In this document: one piece after another, positions 36,901 to 64,000 of the stretch | How positions within the stretch are numbered: position 1 is the stretch's first letter | How the letters are laid out: each line of letters starts with the position of its first letter | NCBI RefSeq assembly: GCF_018991925.1 | Contig: NW_024756914.1 | Location: 8,080,587 to 8,144,586 of the forward strand | Length of the DNA: 64,000 bases | Direction of reading: 5' to 3' | Source: Homarus americanus | Lineage: Eukaryota; Arthropoda; Malacostraca; Decapoda; Nephropidae | Translations under genes and position numbers: made by a program | The notes under the pieces: generated by a model | Told to the model about the DNA's origin: nothing | Seen by the model: the letters and a program-made list of their open reading frames with translations, nothing else | Database searches by the model: none

Positions 36901-36978
36901 AGTCCCCGTATACACGTCAGGTAATTCTACAGTGGCCTTGGTGAATTCCTCATTCTGATAATGGAGAGTACTCTTCAA
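33948..36978 (-). pseudogene. gypsy-2 pol: RT, RNase H, integrase
   Basis: Pieces in order: 36978-36322 (RT N-terminal part), 36279-35857 (RT palm), 35876-35034 (connection and RNase H), 35015-33948 (integrase). The RT active site AYLDDLIVV is intact, but motif A reads FSNLELHSGYWQIP where an aspartate is expected, a D-to-E change. RNase H shows LCSDASGQGIGAV and TDHAAV. Integrase has a zinc-binding segment ending CLSCAQH and a complete DDE set: VAIDLL, LLSDNGTEF and HPQANGLVERANHKI. The breaks are frameshifts near 36300 and 35870 and an in-frame TAA at 35034-35036. The integrase alone is open from zinc finger to the C-terminal domain (VMVREPERNSKL). Confidence 0.92.
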
Positions 36979-37020
36979 TACTGCAGGTACAATCTTCCAA
37001 CTCTTGCTGCTATAAGCACG

Positions 37021-37581
37021 CTAGGAAAGTGAGTGTATGAGGTCTGGGGCTCGCTTCGACACATTATCCGCCTTCCTCCGAATGGGAATGGTGGACAACA
37101 CTTTTGATTTTGCGTAGAGCAATGGTGCGGAATTACGCATAGCGTTGTAGGAAACACCCTTAAACGTAATAGCATTATTACGCGGACGAGCATCTATACA
37201 ATTCGTTCTGAGTGTTGGTAGACCAATCAATCCGTCAGCTGGCAAATTAAAATGCTGGACTACATAAAAATCTGCATAGAAGGGAATACCACGTCTTGAA
37301 AATCTTAGTGGTAAAGTCACAATTCCTGCAATGCTCAGCTGCGTGCCGGATACTCCCTCGAGATCGGCGTCAGTAGGTCTCCATAAGAAATCTCGGTGAG
37401 GTAATCTACGTTGTAACTCCTGATAGGATGTCAAGGCCAAAACATTTGCGCATGCACCCGTATCAATATCCAGAGCCAATCTGATATCTCCAACTCTCAC
37501 CGGGACGGACAACACTTCCACTTTACTAAGCGCCGCTATTAATGAGGTTGCAACAGAAGTGTTGTTGGAAGCAGGTACCAA
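37021..37581 (-). CDS. gypsy-2 aspartic protease region
   Basis: A 186-codon open frame between gag and RT. It contains LALDIDTGACANVL, the DTGA active-site loop of retropepsins, and SIAGIVTLPLRF plus NLPADGLIGLPTL, the typical second half with the flap and the hydrophobic-G-L motif. The loop is intact, unlike gypsy-1. It ends at a TAG at 37021 and the RT frame begins just downstream in another frame, so it would have been expressed by frameshift or has since acquired a break. Confidence 0.8.
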   Translation of the reverse strand: MVPASNNTSVATSLIAALSKVEVLSVPVRVGDIRLALDIDTGACANVLALTSYQELQRRLPHRDFLWRPTDADLEGVSGTQLSIAGIVTLPLRFSRRGIPFYADFYVVQHFNLPADGLIGLPTLRTNCIDARPRNNAITFKGVSYNAMRNSAPLLYAKSKVLSTIPIRRKADNVSKRAPDLIHSLS

Positions 37582-37708
37582 TGTACCTATCCTTCCTCGT
37601 TTTTTGACAAGTGCTGGCCTTCCCCCGACTTCTTATACTGGTAATGACGCGCTTTACGCTGCTGTGTTACCTGGGGTACTCCTGAGTCCACGCTCCTGGC
37701 CTTGAGCA

Positions 37709-38891
37709 TTATGTCACACTCATCCGTGTTGTGAGATGCTGATCGATGGAATGCACACCACGATCCTGATTTTTGTCCGGGTGAAACGTAGTCTTGACCG
37801 CCTCCGTGTACGTCTTGGGCGCTCCCTGCTTCTGCTTAGCGCCTGTGGGGGGATGGATTCTCTCCGTTACTCTAACGCCACCACCCTGGAGCTGGTAACA
37901 ATCATCAATTGTATGAACCCTCTTATTACAATGGGTACACCTCAAAGACCGTCGATGATTGTAACCTGCATCGTAATTCCCCTGGTGTTGAGGTTTGATC
38001 GGAGCCAATGGCTGCATTGGCGCTACCGACGTAGGCATCGTAGCCTGGGAATTACGTGCTGTGAGAGGTCCAGACGTCTTTGGTGCCAGTTTGTTAGCGT
38101 AATCCACAAGAATAGTAGGCGGAACAAACTCCACTTCCTGGGCTCGACCATAGATGGGTTGACATCTTACCATCGTCGTCGTACCACCGCGATCCGTGGA
38201 AGGTTGCTTCCATATCCTGTCTGACCTCTCCAGCAATGGAGACAGCCCCCATCTGGGTTTCTGCATGAACCACCCGTGCCAAACGATCAAGCCAGCGAAA
38301 GATCCATTGCAGCTGGCCCAAGTGGGACCCAGACTCAAATATACCAATTAGAGCCCGTTTAAACTTCTCATAATTTTGGTCAGCCAGTCCATACGCTTTC
38401 AGGTGCTTTGGGCAAAGGAATTCTGCGGGATATGGGAACGAACGAACGCTTTCTTATTATAACATTTGTAATATGTACGTTGCCCATCTTATCCTGGCAT
38501 GCTCGTATGAACTGCGTTATTCGGTAATAATCCTGACCTGTGAAATCACGTACTTGATCCCCACGTGGTATCACGTGAAAAACATTTGCCGGGTTAGTCG
38601 ACATATTAGCATTATAGGAGGAGGAACAACCTGCGTATGATCAGGCGAGGTACTATACTGATTATCTGATCATAGGGTTCGACGGTTTAAATCGTCAAAT
38701 GAATTGTCTATAATATCCTCACGACTCTTTACAGAACTGTCTAACTGCGTCTGCACCTGTGTTTCGGGCTCATCCACTAAGATAAACTTTGCAGTAGAAA
38801 CTTGAATTTTATCATCTACACATGAATCGTCAATAAAACGCTCCGCCAATTCAGTGATGTCCCAAGAGGATGACTTTGAAAATTTATCCAT
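37709..38891 (-). pseudogene. gypsy-2 gag remnant
   Basis: Three pieces, 38891-38670, 38604-38380 and 38347-37709. The last includes CTHCNKRVHTIDDC, a CX2CX4HX4C zinc knuckle marking the nucleocapsid. The N-terminal piece is acidic. Stops and frame changes between pieces indicate decay. The start at 38891 is the first ATG of the most upstream piece. Confidence 0.75.
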
Positions 38892-39855
38892 TAAGTGTCT
38901 ATGGGGTCACACTATGAGTTACATAAATAACAATACACTTGCCTCTCATTTACAGTAACTGATATTAAATACTGAAAAATATAGGAAGTCAGTACGTATG
39001 AAAATAAGTAAGGCACTTATAACAATGATATAACCTACACGATGTCCTATCAGTGTGAAGATATGTCATCGACTATGTAAATGTGTGTATAAAGTAAATG
39101 AACCGCTAAATATCTATTGATGGAGTTTGACATCTTCATAGAAAACGCGATCCGCCTGCCACAGATGGTCTCCTTACAGCTGGTCCAGCCAAGGTCAAGG
39201 TGGGTGGGTGTATGCTTCAGTCTCCTCTCGGTCGCTTAGCAACCAATGACACTCCAATATGGCAACGGACGAGTCCACTCACTCCATGACTGGAAGCCAC
39301 TTCCACTTGATTTCAGACGGCTGATGTCGAAGACTCAGGTCTCCTGCTCGCTGATGAGATGTAGCCGCTTCTGAGTGCCAAACCTTCTGAAGCCCTGTAT
39401 ATAAAGAACTCGCTGAGGGCACTGGAAGAGCGTGTAACCTTCTATCTTGAAGCCACAACAGTCGTTTTTAAACAATGGTGAAAGGTCCCGTGTTACTAAA
39501 CCTTGAAACTTGTAGGTATGTGGCAGCACTGCAACGCCAGTAAACAGGATGGCCAATACTGACCATGCAAATTACTTCTCAGCCACACTGTGTTGCCAGA
39601 GAGGGGTATTAACAACCTTTCTTAAGATATTAAGTCACAATAACTCAGAATTGGTTATTGGAAATAATTCTGCACACCACTTTGGGTGACAGAATGAAAG
39701 ACACTCAACTATAATCGTCTCACTACGGGATATATCACTACACTCGGAAAATTCATGTAACATGTCACTGTTTATTGTTTTCTTGTTTTGGAAAACACTG
39801 ACGACTTGTCATGTCTGTACTGGTTTCAAAATTCGAAACAACCGCTGCCACCTAA
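38892..39855 (-). other. gypsy-2 5' leader and candidate PBS
   Basis: Non-coding leader of about 960 bp between the 5' LTR and gag. On the minus strand GGTGGCAGCGG begins about 3 bp inside the LTR and may be the primer binding site; tRNA not assigned. Confidence 0.55.
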
Positions 39856-40294
39856 TGTAATAGCCGGTTAACTGTTGATTCTGTCGAAGTTATTAGGCTG
39901 GTACGTTTATATTATATTGGGTTTTAGTAGCGAATCCCAATTGTTTGTTTCTCCTTTTATTTAGGAACTGCTATTGATACAATTCCAGAGTGTAAATCAA
40001 CCGTAACTTTCACTATAACAATGAGTGTTAAGAGAAGGACGGAGGCTATGTAAATAGACCTGTTAATCATGTCCGACTTGTGTGAGGGGTTGAGTAGCAA
40101 TGCCTCCAGGGTGCCGGCTTCTCTATGCTGATCCAAGCATTTACTGGCCGCACCTCAAGGAAGCTACCAATCACGTGATAAGAACATGACACCTCATATC
40201 CAGTGGAAAATTACAGGGGGTGATATGGTATACAATTCAAATGTAATTAACCCATTTATATAATCTTTCTGTTGATGAGACAGGGGCTATTATA
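39856..40294 (-). repeat. 5' LTR of gypsy-2
   Basis: 439 bp bounded by TGTAATAGCC and GGCTATTATA, with the minisatellite resuming at the next base. Only its first 50 bp (plus-strand order) have a partner at the other end of the element. Confidence 0.85.
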
Positions 40295-40760
40295 GGAAGC
40301 TGTATGGAAGCTGTGTGGAAGCTGTGTGGAGGCTGTATAGAAGCTATATGGAGGCTGTATGGAAGCTGGGTGGAAGCTGTGTGGAGGCTAGGTGGAAGCT
40401 GTATGGAGGCTAGGTGGAGGCTGGATGGAGGCTAGGTGGAGGCTGTATGGAGGCTAGGTGGAGGCTGGATGGAGGCAAGGTGGAGGCTGTATGGAGGATT
40501 TATGCAAGGTGGGTGGAGACTGTATGGAGCCTGGATGGAGGGTGTATGGAGAATGTATGGAGGGTGGGTGGAGAATGTATGGATGGTGGGTGGAGTCTGC
40601 AATGGTAATTGTATGGTGACTGTATGGAGGATGTAATGAGGCTGTATGGAGGCTATATGGAGGCTGAGTGGAAGCAGTATGGAGGCTGTATGGAGCCTGT
40701 ATGGTGGTTGTATTGAGGTTGTAAGGAGTCTGAGTGGAGAATGTATGGAATCTGTATATT
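40295..40760. repeat. 11-bp minisatellite, segment 2
   Basis: Resumes with GGAAGCTGTATGGAAGC. More diverged than segment 3, with GGTGGAGGCT and TGTATGGTGG variants. Confidence 0.93.
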
Positions 40761-41159
40761 GTTATTGAAGCAGTTTATATAGCATGGCTGAGACAGTTGA
40801 GAGCCTGAGCTCTCTTGTAGGCACCTGATATATACTGTACACTTATCTCAAGGAAGTATTATGTAACATTTAGTATCATCTGGAATACTACACGTAGCAT
40901 GGTGGTATTAAGAACATATAAGAATGTTACCACGGGTATCACTTCGATATTTATTTATTTTATTAATTTTATTGTATTTTTTATTGATTTTTTGTACATT
41001 TATTTTATAAATATATATACATACTTTACAGTGGAGTTGATATCCATAAATATGATAAGGGAGGGAAGCAGTACTGCATGGGTTGCATTAAGGTGGACCA
41101 AGAGGACAGAGCTGTCAGTATTATGTCTAGTTGGCAAATATATTCATTGCAACGGTAAT
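40761..41159. other. LINE-C flank or 3' UTR, unresolved
   Basis: AT-rich, with poly-T-like runs at about 40950-41015 on the plus strand that could be the 3' UTR/tail of the minus-strand LINE-C fragment next to it. No gene. Confidence 0.4.
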
Positions 41160-41870
41160 TTCTATCTATTTACATGATAATTTCTGCTAAAACGGTTTTG
41201 GTGGTACAATAAAAGCAGGAATATAAAGTAGGTATTCCAAAAAATATTAATACTTAGACAATAGATATTTTTAAGAGATGATTTAAAGGAAGGGGGCGTA
41301 GTCTTTGCTCTAATGGGTGGGGGTAAGTTGTTCCACACCTTCACACCATGATATTTTATTGAGGTCTGGGACTGAGAGGAACGCATGAGGGGTGGTCTTA
41401 GTAGCTCTGGGTGCCTTAAGTTGTATCTCTAATTATTTCGAAGCTTGAAATTATTATTGTGAAGATGATTGACATATTTCTAAACAAATAGGGCGCAGCA
41501 GTCGGTGTTAATATCCTCGAATTTTAAAATTTTCAATTATCAAATTGTTTGTTTGTGTGATCAGTTTCTTCAAGTTAGTCATTGTCCGCACAACTCTCTT
41601 TTGTGCAGTAACCAGGGGTTATGTTTTTGAAGAGCCAGAGGCCCCCCATAGTGTATGACAGTGTTTCAGGTGTTGGGAACACAAGATCATAATAGATTTC
41701 TTTCATTGCTGTGAGAGTGAGTGACTGATGAGTGTGATACATGATAATGAACTGTTTATTGAATTTACTGTGAATGGCTTGTTTGTGGTTTCTCCAGCTA
41801 AGTTTCTCATCAACAATAACCCCAAGGAATTTAGTATTTTGTTCGAGGTTACCAAAAACTGTATGGGGAA
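41160..41870 (-). pseudogene. LINE-C reverse transcriptase C-terminal fragment
   Basis: Reads NTKFLGVIVDEKLSWRNHKQ, then AIHSKFNKQ and LTLTAMKEIYYDL on the minus strand, nearly the same as the LINE-C copy at 61160-61340. After frameshifts it continues to YHGVKVWNNLPPPIRAK near 41330. It is 5'-truncated and embedded in the 11-bp minisatellite, which adjoins it at about 41870. Confidence 0.85.
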
Positions 41871-43868
41871 TGTATGGGGGATATATGGGGGATGGGTGGA
41901 CGCAGCATGGAGGCTGTATGAAGGATAGATGGAACCTGTATAGAGGCTGTATGGAGTCTGTATGGAGATTGGGTGGAGGCTGTATGGAGGCTGTATGGAA
42001 GATGTATGGAGGTTGTATGAAGGCTGAGTGGAAATTGTATGGAGTCTGTATGGAGGATGGGTGGCGGTAATATGGATGCTGTATGAAGTATAGATGGAGC
42101 CTGTATGGAGGTTGTATGGAGGCTGGGTGAAGGTTGAGTGGAGGCTGTATGGAGATTGTATGGAGGGAGATTGTATGGAAGCTGTATGGAGGCTGTATGG
42201 AAGCCGTATGGAGGCTGGGTGGAGGCAGTATGGAGGCTGTCTGGAGACTGGGTGGAGAATGGGTGCAGGCAGTAAGGAATCTATGTGGACGCTGTGTGGA
42301 GGCTGTATGGAAGCTGTGTGGAGGCTGTATGGAAGCTGTGTGGAGGCTGTATGGAAGCTGTGTGGAGGCTGTATGGAAGCTGTGTAGAAGCTGTGGAGGC
42401 TGTGGAAGCTTTATAGAGGAGGTGGAGGCTGGGAGGAGGCTGGGAGGCTGTAGGCTGTAGGAGGCTGTATGGAGGCTGTATGGAGCTGTATGGAGGCTGG
42501 GTGGCGGTTGGGTGGAGGCTGGGTGGAGGCTGTGGGCTATGGAGGTTGTATGGAGGCTGCATGGAGGCTGGGTGGAGGCTGTGGGAGACTGTATGAGGCT
42601 TAATGGAGGTTGTGGGAACATGTATGGAGGCTGTATGGCGGCTGAGTTGAGGCTCTATATAGTTTGTATAGAGGCTGTATGGAGGCTGTATGAAAGCTGT
42701 ATGGAGGCTGGGTGGAGGCTGGAGGCTGGAGGCTGTAAAGGAAGCTATATGGAGGTTGTATGGAGGCTGTATGGAGGCTTAATTTAGGTTGTATGAAACA
42801 TGGGAAGCTGTATGGAGGCTGGGTGGAGGTTGTATGGAGGCTGTATGGAAGCTGTGTGGAGGCTGTATGGAGGCTGTATGGAAGCTGTATGGACTGTATG
42901 TAGATTGTATCGAAGCTGTATGGAGGCTGTGGAGGTTGGGTGGAGGCAGGGTGGAGGCTGTAAGGAAGCTATATGGAGGTTGTGGAGGCTGCATGGAGGC
43001 TGGGTGGAGGCTGTGGGAGGCCATATGGAGGCTGTATGGAGGCTGTGGAGGCTGTATGGAAGCTGTATGGAGGCTGAGTGGAAGCTGTGTGGAGGCTGTA
43101 TGGAGGCTGTATGGAGGCTGTATGGAGGTTGGGTGGAGGCTGGGTGGAGGCTGTATGGAAGCTATATGGAGGTTGTATGGAGGCTGCATGGAAGCTGTAT
43201 GGAGGCTGTATGGAAGCTGTGTGGAGGATGTATCGTGATTGTATGGAAGTTGTATGGAGGCTGTATGGAAGTTGTATGGAGGATGTATGGAGGTTGTATG
43301 GAGGTTGCATGGAGGTTGTATGGAGATTGTATGGAAGCTGTATGTAGGCTATACGAAGACTCTATGGAGGCCGTATGGAATCTGCATGGAGGCTGTATGG
43401 AGGCTGTATGGTGATTGTATGGAAGCTGTATGGAGTCTGTATGGGAGCTGTATGAAGCCTGTTTGGAGTCTGTCTGGAGGCTGTATGGACCCTTAGAAAT
43501 GTTGCATGAAGACTGTATTAAGGCTGTATGAAGGTTGTATAGAACTGTATGGAGGCTGTTTGGAGGATGTATGGAAACTGTTTGGAATCTGTATGCAGGT
43601 TGTATGGAGGCTGTATGGAGGCTGTATGGAGGCTGGTTGGAGGCTGGGTGAAATCTTGTATTTAGTTTTTATGGAAGCTGTATGGAAGCTGTATGGAGTC
43701 TGTATGGAGGTTATATGGAGTCTGTATGGAACTTTTATTGAGGCTGTATGAAGGTTGTAGGTAATGTGTATTGAGGCTGTATGGAAGCTGGGTGGAGGCT
43801 GTATGGAAGCTGGGTGGAGGCTGTATGGAGGCTGTATGAAAGCTCTATGGATGCTGTATGGAAGCTGT
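41871..43868. repeat. 11-bp minisatellite, segment 3
   Basis: About 2 kb of TGTATGGAGGC units with blocks of GGTGGAGGCTG and GGAAGCTG. Three plus-strand frames (MEAVWRLYGGC-like) and two minus-strand frames are open because 3 x 11 bp encodes an 11-residue period without stops. Confidence 0.96.
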
Positions 43869-44290
43869 TTTATTTATTTTTTTTTTTATGGGGAATAGTA
43901 CACCATGTACCGACAGATACACGAAAACCAGCTTTTTGAAGTGAGACAGATTGTATGGGTATGGAAACAGAAGATGGCAAAGCATTCCCCAGTTTGGTTG
44001 TGTGAGGGAAGAAGGATGTACTAAACGGGTTATTCTTGTGTGACCGACATCCACAGAGAAATGGTGGGCACCTTGGGCATGACGAGTGATACGAGTCCAC
44101 GGCCTTGCCGGCGGTACACAGGATGCCAAATCCACCAAACATTGCCCGTTAAAGTACCTGTAAATGAGAGAGGGTGAAACAACATTTCGGCGAAGTGAAA
44201 GGATAGATAGATTATCAACTAAAAGAACTGCTATCCAGCCAGTACTTCTGATACCTGAACAAACAAGCCTGTCTAGACACATCCAGATTA
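43869..44290 (-). pseudogene. LINE-B 3' fragment with poly-A tail
   Basis: The plus strand starts with TTTTATTTATTTTTTTTTTT directly after a minisatellite unit, the complement of a poly-A tail. On the minus strand LSLRRNV, YRYFNGQCLVDLASCVPPAR and FFPHTTKLGNALPSS match LINE-B at 24640-24940. This is a 5'-truncated retroposed copy. Confidence 0.85.
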
Positions 44291-44825
44291 GTATTAATTA
44301 AGAGAGGACATCTGCCGGCCTGAGACCTTCAATATAAGGGGCCTTCAGTTCCTTCCAGGCATCATTGTAACCGTGAAGGGGCCAGTCCCGCTCGTCGTCT
44401 CACCAGCTACATCGAAGAAGTCCCCCAATAAGTGCAACGACGTCTCGGCTCAATCCATCGACGCTGTGCTATCTACTCATTGTGTCAAAGAAAGTGCTGG
44501 CTGTGTAGACGGTAGTAGTGCAGTGATCCTCAACCTCCCCAACGATTGACATAGTGGAAGTGTCCATTTTACTTGTTAGGTAATAGGAATATACCATAAT
44601 TTACTATATATTGTGTACGAACCCTCATTAATCTCTCCCCTCCGTTGAACTAGTAAAATAAAGCTGTAACACGCATTTTTGTTTTATGTAATACACTTGT
44701 ACTGAGTCTATGTTAATATATATCAAAATATCTTTACACCCTCGAGTCACGCTACAACTTTCCACACTCTACAACCCTATTACTATAAATTCTTACCTTA
44801 CCTCTTCATATGAGATTTAACCTCA
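44291..44825. other. No gene seen; possible retroelement end
   Basis: Non-repetitive insert between the LINE-B fragment and the minisatellite. It has an AATAAA at about 44658 on the plus strand. It may be part of the same insertion event, but no family is recognised. Confidence 0.4.
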
Positions 44826-45535
44826 TTATAGTATGGAGGCTGTATGAAGATTGTATGGAAGTTGTATGGAGGCTGTATGAAGATTGTATGGAAGTTGTAT
44901 GGAGGCTGTATGAAGATTGTATGGAAGCTGTATGGAGGCTGTGTGGAGGCTGTGTGGAGGCTGTATGGAGAGTGTATGGAGGCTGTATGGAGGCTGTATG
45001 GAAATTTTATGGAGGCTGTATGGAGGCTGTATGGACGCTGTATGGAGATTTTATGGAAACTCTATGGAGGCTGTATGGAGATTTTATGGAGGCTGTATGG
45101 AGGCTATATGGACGCTGTATGGAGGCTGTATGGAGGCTGTATGAAGGCTGTATGGAGCTGCTCTATGGAGGCTGTATGGAGGGAGGCTGTACTGGAGGCT
45201 GTATGGAGGCTGTGTGGAGGCTGTGTGGAGGCTGTATGGAGGCTGTGTGGAGGCTGTATGGAGATTGTATGGAAACTGTGTGGTGGCTGTATGGAGGTTG
45301 GATGGAGGGTGTATGGAGGCTGTATGGAGGCTGTTTGGAGGCTGTGTGGAGGGATTATGGAGGGTGTATATAGGCTAGCTGGAGGGTGTGTGGTAGTTGT
45401 ATGGAGGTGTAGGCTGTATAGAAGCTGTATGGATGCTGTATGGAGGCTGTAAGGAGGCTGTATGAAAGCTGTATGGAGGCTGTATGGTGGTTGTATGAGG
45501 CTATATGGAGGCTGGGAGGAGGCTGTATGGGGGAC
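44826..45535. repeat. 11-bp minisatellite, segment 4
   Basis: TGTATGGAGGC units ending about 80 bp before the P450 start codon. The array therefore forms the immediate upstream flank of exon 1. Confidence 0.95.
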
Positions 45536-45614
45536 TTTAGTTACACTGGACCAGGTTTAATGACCCTCCTCCTCCTCAGCAGCTGAAGGCGCCGCTGCAG
45601 GAGACCTTCCCAGG
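45536..45614 (+). promoter_or_regulatory. P450 5' UTR with candidate 3' splice site
   Basis: ACCCTCCTCCTCCTCAG at 45563-45579 looks like a pyrimidine tract plus acceptor, so the 5' UTR may be split, with the minisatellite inside an upstream intron. If not, the core promoter would have to lie in or beside the minisatellite. No TATA box is seen. Confidence 0.35.
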
Positions 45615-62228
<16,614 letters not shown>

Positions 62229-62254
62229 GTGAGTAAATATATATAGAGATGATG

Positions 62255-62445
62255 TTAATTTGTTGGTTCACATCCGGGACAGTGAACAATTACCAACAAT
62301 CACTTTCTATCACCACCCAGGACAGTGAGCAGGTATCAGTGAACATTTTCCACCACCATCCTGAACAATGAATAGTTACTATGGATCACTTTTTACAAGC
62401 ACCGGACAGTAGACAATCCCAGCAATCATTGTCCAGGTTACTACC
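62255..62445. repeat. Degenerate repeat of about 44 bp after exon 6
   Basis: Four diverged units, each with (G/C)GGACAGTGA-like, then AATCACTTT(C/T)-like, then CACCAC or CAGCAC-like blocks. It starts about 30 bp after the exon 6 donor. Confidence 0.6.
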
Positions 62446-62806
62446 CTAGTGTAGATCGTCACTTAAATACAAATCACTTAAGTCTTTCAAATATATCAGT
62501 ATTTATTAAATTCTTAATCCCAAGCTCTCCCAACAAAGGTCAAGTTAACAGGAAAAAACCTAAACTAGTCAATAAAAATATGAACATTTATTAACTTATT
62601 CCCACCACCACATATGTACGTAAAATAACACAAATAACAATAATAATACGTCAAGTGGCTAAGTAAGTGGCTAAGTAAGAACTGAAGGTCCAACAAGATC
62701 ACACAAAATTCATATCAAGCAAAACGAATCTCAATTGTCAAATGCCAACTCCCAAAACACCAGAGAGAGGGTATACTACTTAACTTAAGACAGCTGTGCC
62801 TAGGCT
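62446..62806. other. Intron 6 sequence, no gene
   Basis: AT-rich; contains a small tandem GTGGCTAAGTAA at about 62655-62680. No P450 exon is seen. Confidence 0.55.
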
Positions 62807-62814
62807 GACTAGAG

Positions 62815-63550
62815 CAGTGGTTCTCAACCTTGTTTGCCCCATGCACCCCTTTCACCATATGTCAGAATGTCATTCCCCCCCTCCTTTCCAAGATTGTCTG
62901 CCTCAAAAAGTGCATTCCAAATAATATGCATATAATACTGAAAATCCTTTATTTTTTCCATATTAGTACATATACATTTACAATTTTACATAGATTATTT
63001 TTATAGTGGAGTTTTACAAATTAAATGCCAATTGAAAATGTTGATGGATTTATAAAACTTGAATAAAAGTAAAATAGTTTTTTTTATTTATAATGAATTA
63101 CTTAACAGACCAAATTGAAGCATAATGCAATAAACAAAAAGTTCAATAGAATACCAGGATATTGTAAATTTGTAATTTATTTTATTCAGATGAAGATTAC
63201 AGTCAATGAGAAACCTGTGATTGTTTTTTCTTTGCCAATTCTGGGATACGCGGAGGAGTGCTTGAAAGGGCACAACGCAGGTCATTTTCTACCTCTAATC
63301 TACTACGTTGCTTCGTTTTAATTTGCAACAGAGTTGAAAAGCCTGACTCACAAAGATATGTCGACACAAATGGAAGCAATGCACGGATAGCTCTTTCTGC
63401 CACTTTTGGGTAGGAATCGCACATCAAGGGCCAAAATTCTGTGATTGATTTCTCATCGAACATATCTCTTGCTCCTGAATCAGTTCCCCCCGCCCCTGAA
63501 AACCTGAATTCCCCCCCTGGGGGGAATTCCCCCCTGGTTGAGAACCCCTG
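62815..63550 (-). mobile_element. hAT element (Buster/Charlie-like), internally deleted, 8-bp TSD
   Basis: 736 bp bounded by CAGTGGTTCTCAACC and GGTTGAGAACCCCTG, 15-bp terminal inverted repeats with one mismatch, of the kind known from Buster and Charlie hAT elements. GACTAGAG is duplicated exactly on both sides (62807-62814 and 63551-63558), the 8-bp length typical of hAT. The inside keeps only the last part of the transposase, on the minus strand. Non-autonomous. Confidence 0.95.
63203..63463 (-). pseudogene. hAT transposase C-terminal fragment (ZBED5-like)
   Basis: 86 codons ending in TLLQIKTKQRSRLEVENDLR, then CALSSTPPRIPELAKKKQ. STYLCESGFSTL and KTKQRSRLEVENDL form the hAT dimerisation region as seen in ZBED5/SCAND3-type proteins. 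The catalytic residues and the BED zinc finger are absent, so only the extreme C-terminus of a transposase of about 600 residues remains. Confidence 0.88.
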
Positions 63551-63558
63551 GACTAGAG

Positions 63559-64000
63559 TGTACCAGTAGTGACCGACGTCACCTCTCTACTGCCAAATAC
63601 TGAAGTACTGTATCCTGATTAGTCAAAACATAAACTTTATCTAAATTACCTATTGACATTAGTTCCACTTATCTAACCTATATACAAACACAATACAATC
63701 AAATATAATACACTCAGATATAATACACAATGTAATAAAGAAAGTTAATCCTTTATGATGAATCATTCAGTGTGGGCGAGTAATGAGCGAAACTGCTCCA
63801 GCTAACTACACACCATCTTAACCAACGTATTTCCTACCAAAAACAGAAATTTATGGCGGACACTCGTAGCAGTCCATCACTTGTTAATTAAGAGACTTGG
63901 CCACACACTACCCTAGTACCTACTAACACCTACAGTCGTGTTATTGTACAGCAATATCTGGCCCCGTGCTGTCGTCCATGTCTCAACTTCACTTTCCTTG
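63559..64000. other. No gene seen to the window end
   Basis: AT-rich non-coding sequence. I looked for the P450 I-helix (AGTET-like) or heme-binding exons and found none. Confidence 0.55.

Noticed and set aside
41575..45452. Repeated MEAVWRLYGGC-type and LHTASIQPP-type frames on both strands
   Set aside because: Translation of the 11-bp minisatellite in all frames. Only the C-terminal 90 residues of the 41575-42621 frame are real, and they belong to a LINE-C RT fragment.
62229..64000. Search for P450 exon 7 (I-helix, ExxR, heme loop)
   Set aside because: Nothing matching in any plus frame; the region holds a degenerate repeat and a hAT element, so the exon must lie beyond the window or be lost.

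Overview
The window reads as a repeat-rich animal nuclear genome, most likely an arthropod and probably a decapod crustacean. That assignment is an inference from a CYP2-clan P450 split by large introns, CR1-type LINEs ending in an ATAAGAACATAAGAA-like tail, several Ty3/gypsy elements, one with a baculovirus-F-like env, long minisatellites, and a short TTAGG run. No bacterial-type genes, operons or CRISPR arrays are present. A 100-N assembly gap lies at 11401-11500.

Layout. 1-5783: 18-bp minisatellite. 6774-11372: 4.6 kb G/T-rich array almost without C. 11503-13185: long uninterrupted CR1-like reverse transcriptase ORF, cut on its left by the gap. 14805-17240: a plus-strand gypsy integrase fragment interrupted by a complete short LTR element (15413-17063) with a 4-bp target duplication. 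17597-22355: a minus-strand gypsy element (gypsy-1) with both LTRs, PBS and decayed gag-pro-pol. 22402-25010: LINE remnants. 26455-28600: three neighbouring minisatellites (13, 17 and 41 bp). 31575-31896: a tRNA-derived SINE with a fold-back head. 32090-45535: an 11-bp minisatellite split by an env-bearing gypsy element (gypsy-2, 32411-40294) and by two LINE fragments.

The one host gene I can support is a microsomal CYP2-clan cytochrome P450 on the plus strand. Six coding exons (45615-45693, 48660-48759, 50553-50686, 51177-51395, 54266-54468, 62090-62228) join with GT-AG borders and consistent phases into 291 codons: signal anchor, proline hinge and the helix C WxxxR motif. The I-helix, ExxR and heme-binding exons are not here and should lie beyond 64000. 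Its introns hold tandem repeats, CR1 and other LINE copies, two inverted SINEs, a Tc1/mariner-like MITE and, after exon 6, a hAT element.

The most unusual signal is that tandem repeats in this gene incorporate the splice-site sequence itself. The exon 4 donor is copied about nine times as part of a 25-bp unit mixed with a 17-bp unit. The exon 3 acceptor is the last of five AG|GATGA sites spaced 22-40 bp apart. Intron 3 is almost wholly tetranucleotide repeat. Other points are the clean nested insertion in the integrase ORF, the collapsed LTR and env of gypsy-2, an internal VNTR in the SINE (1, 2 and 3 copies), and a 123-bp higher-order repeat. Most other open frames are stop-poor frames of tandem repeats and are not genes.
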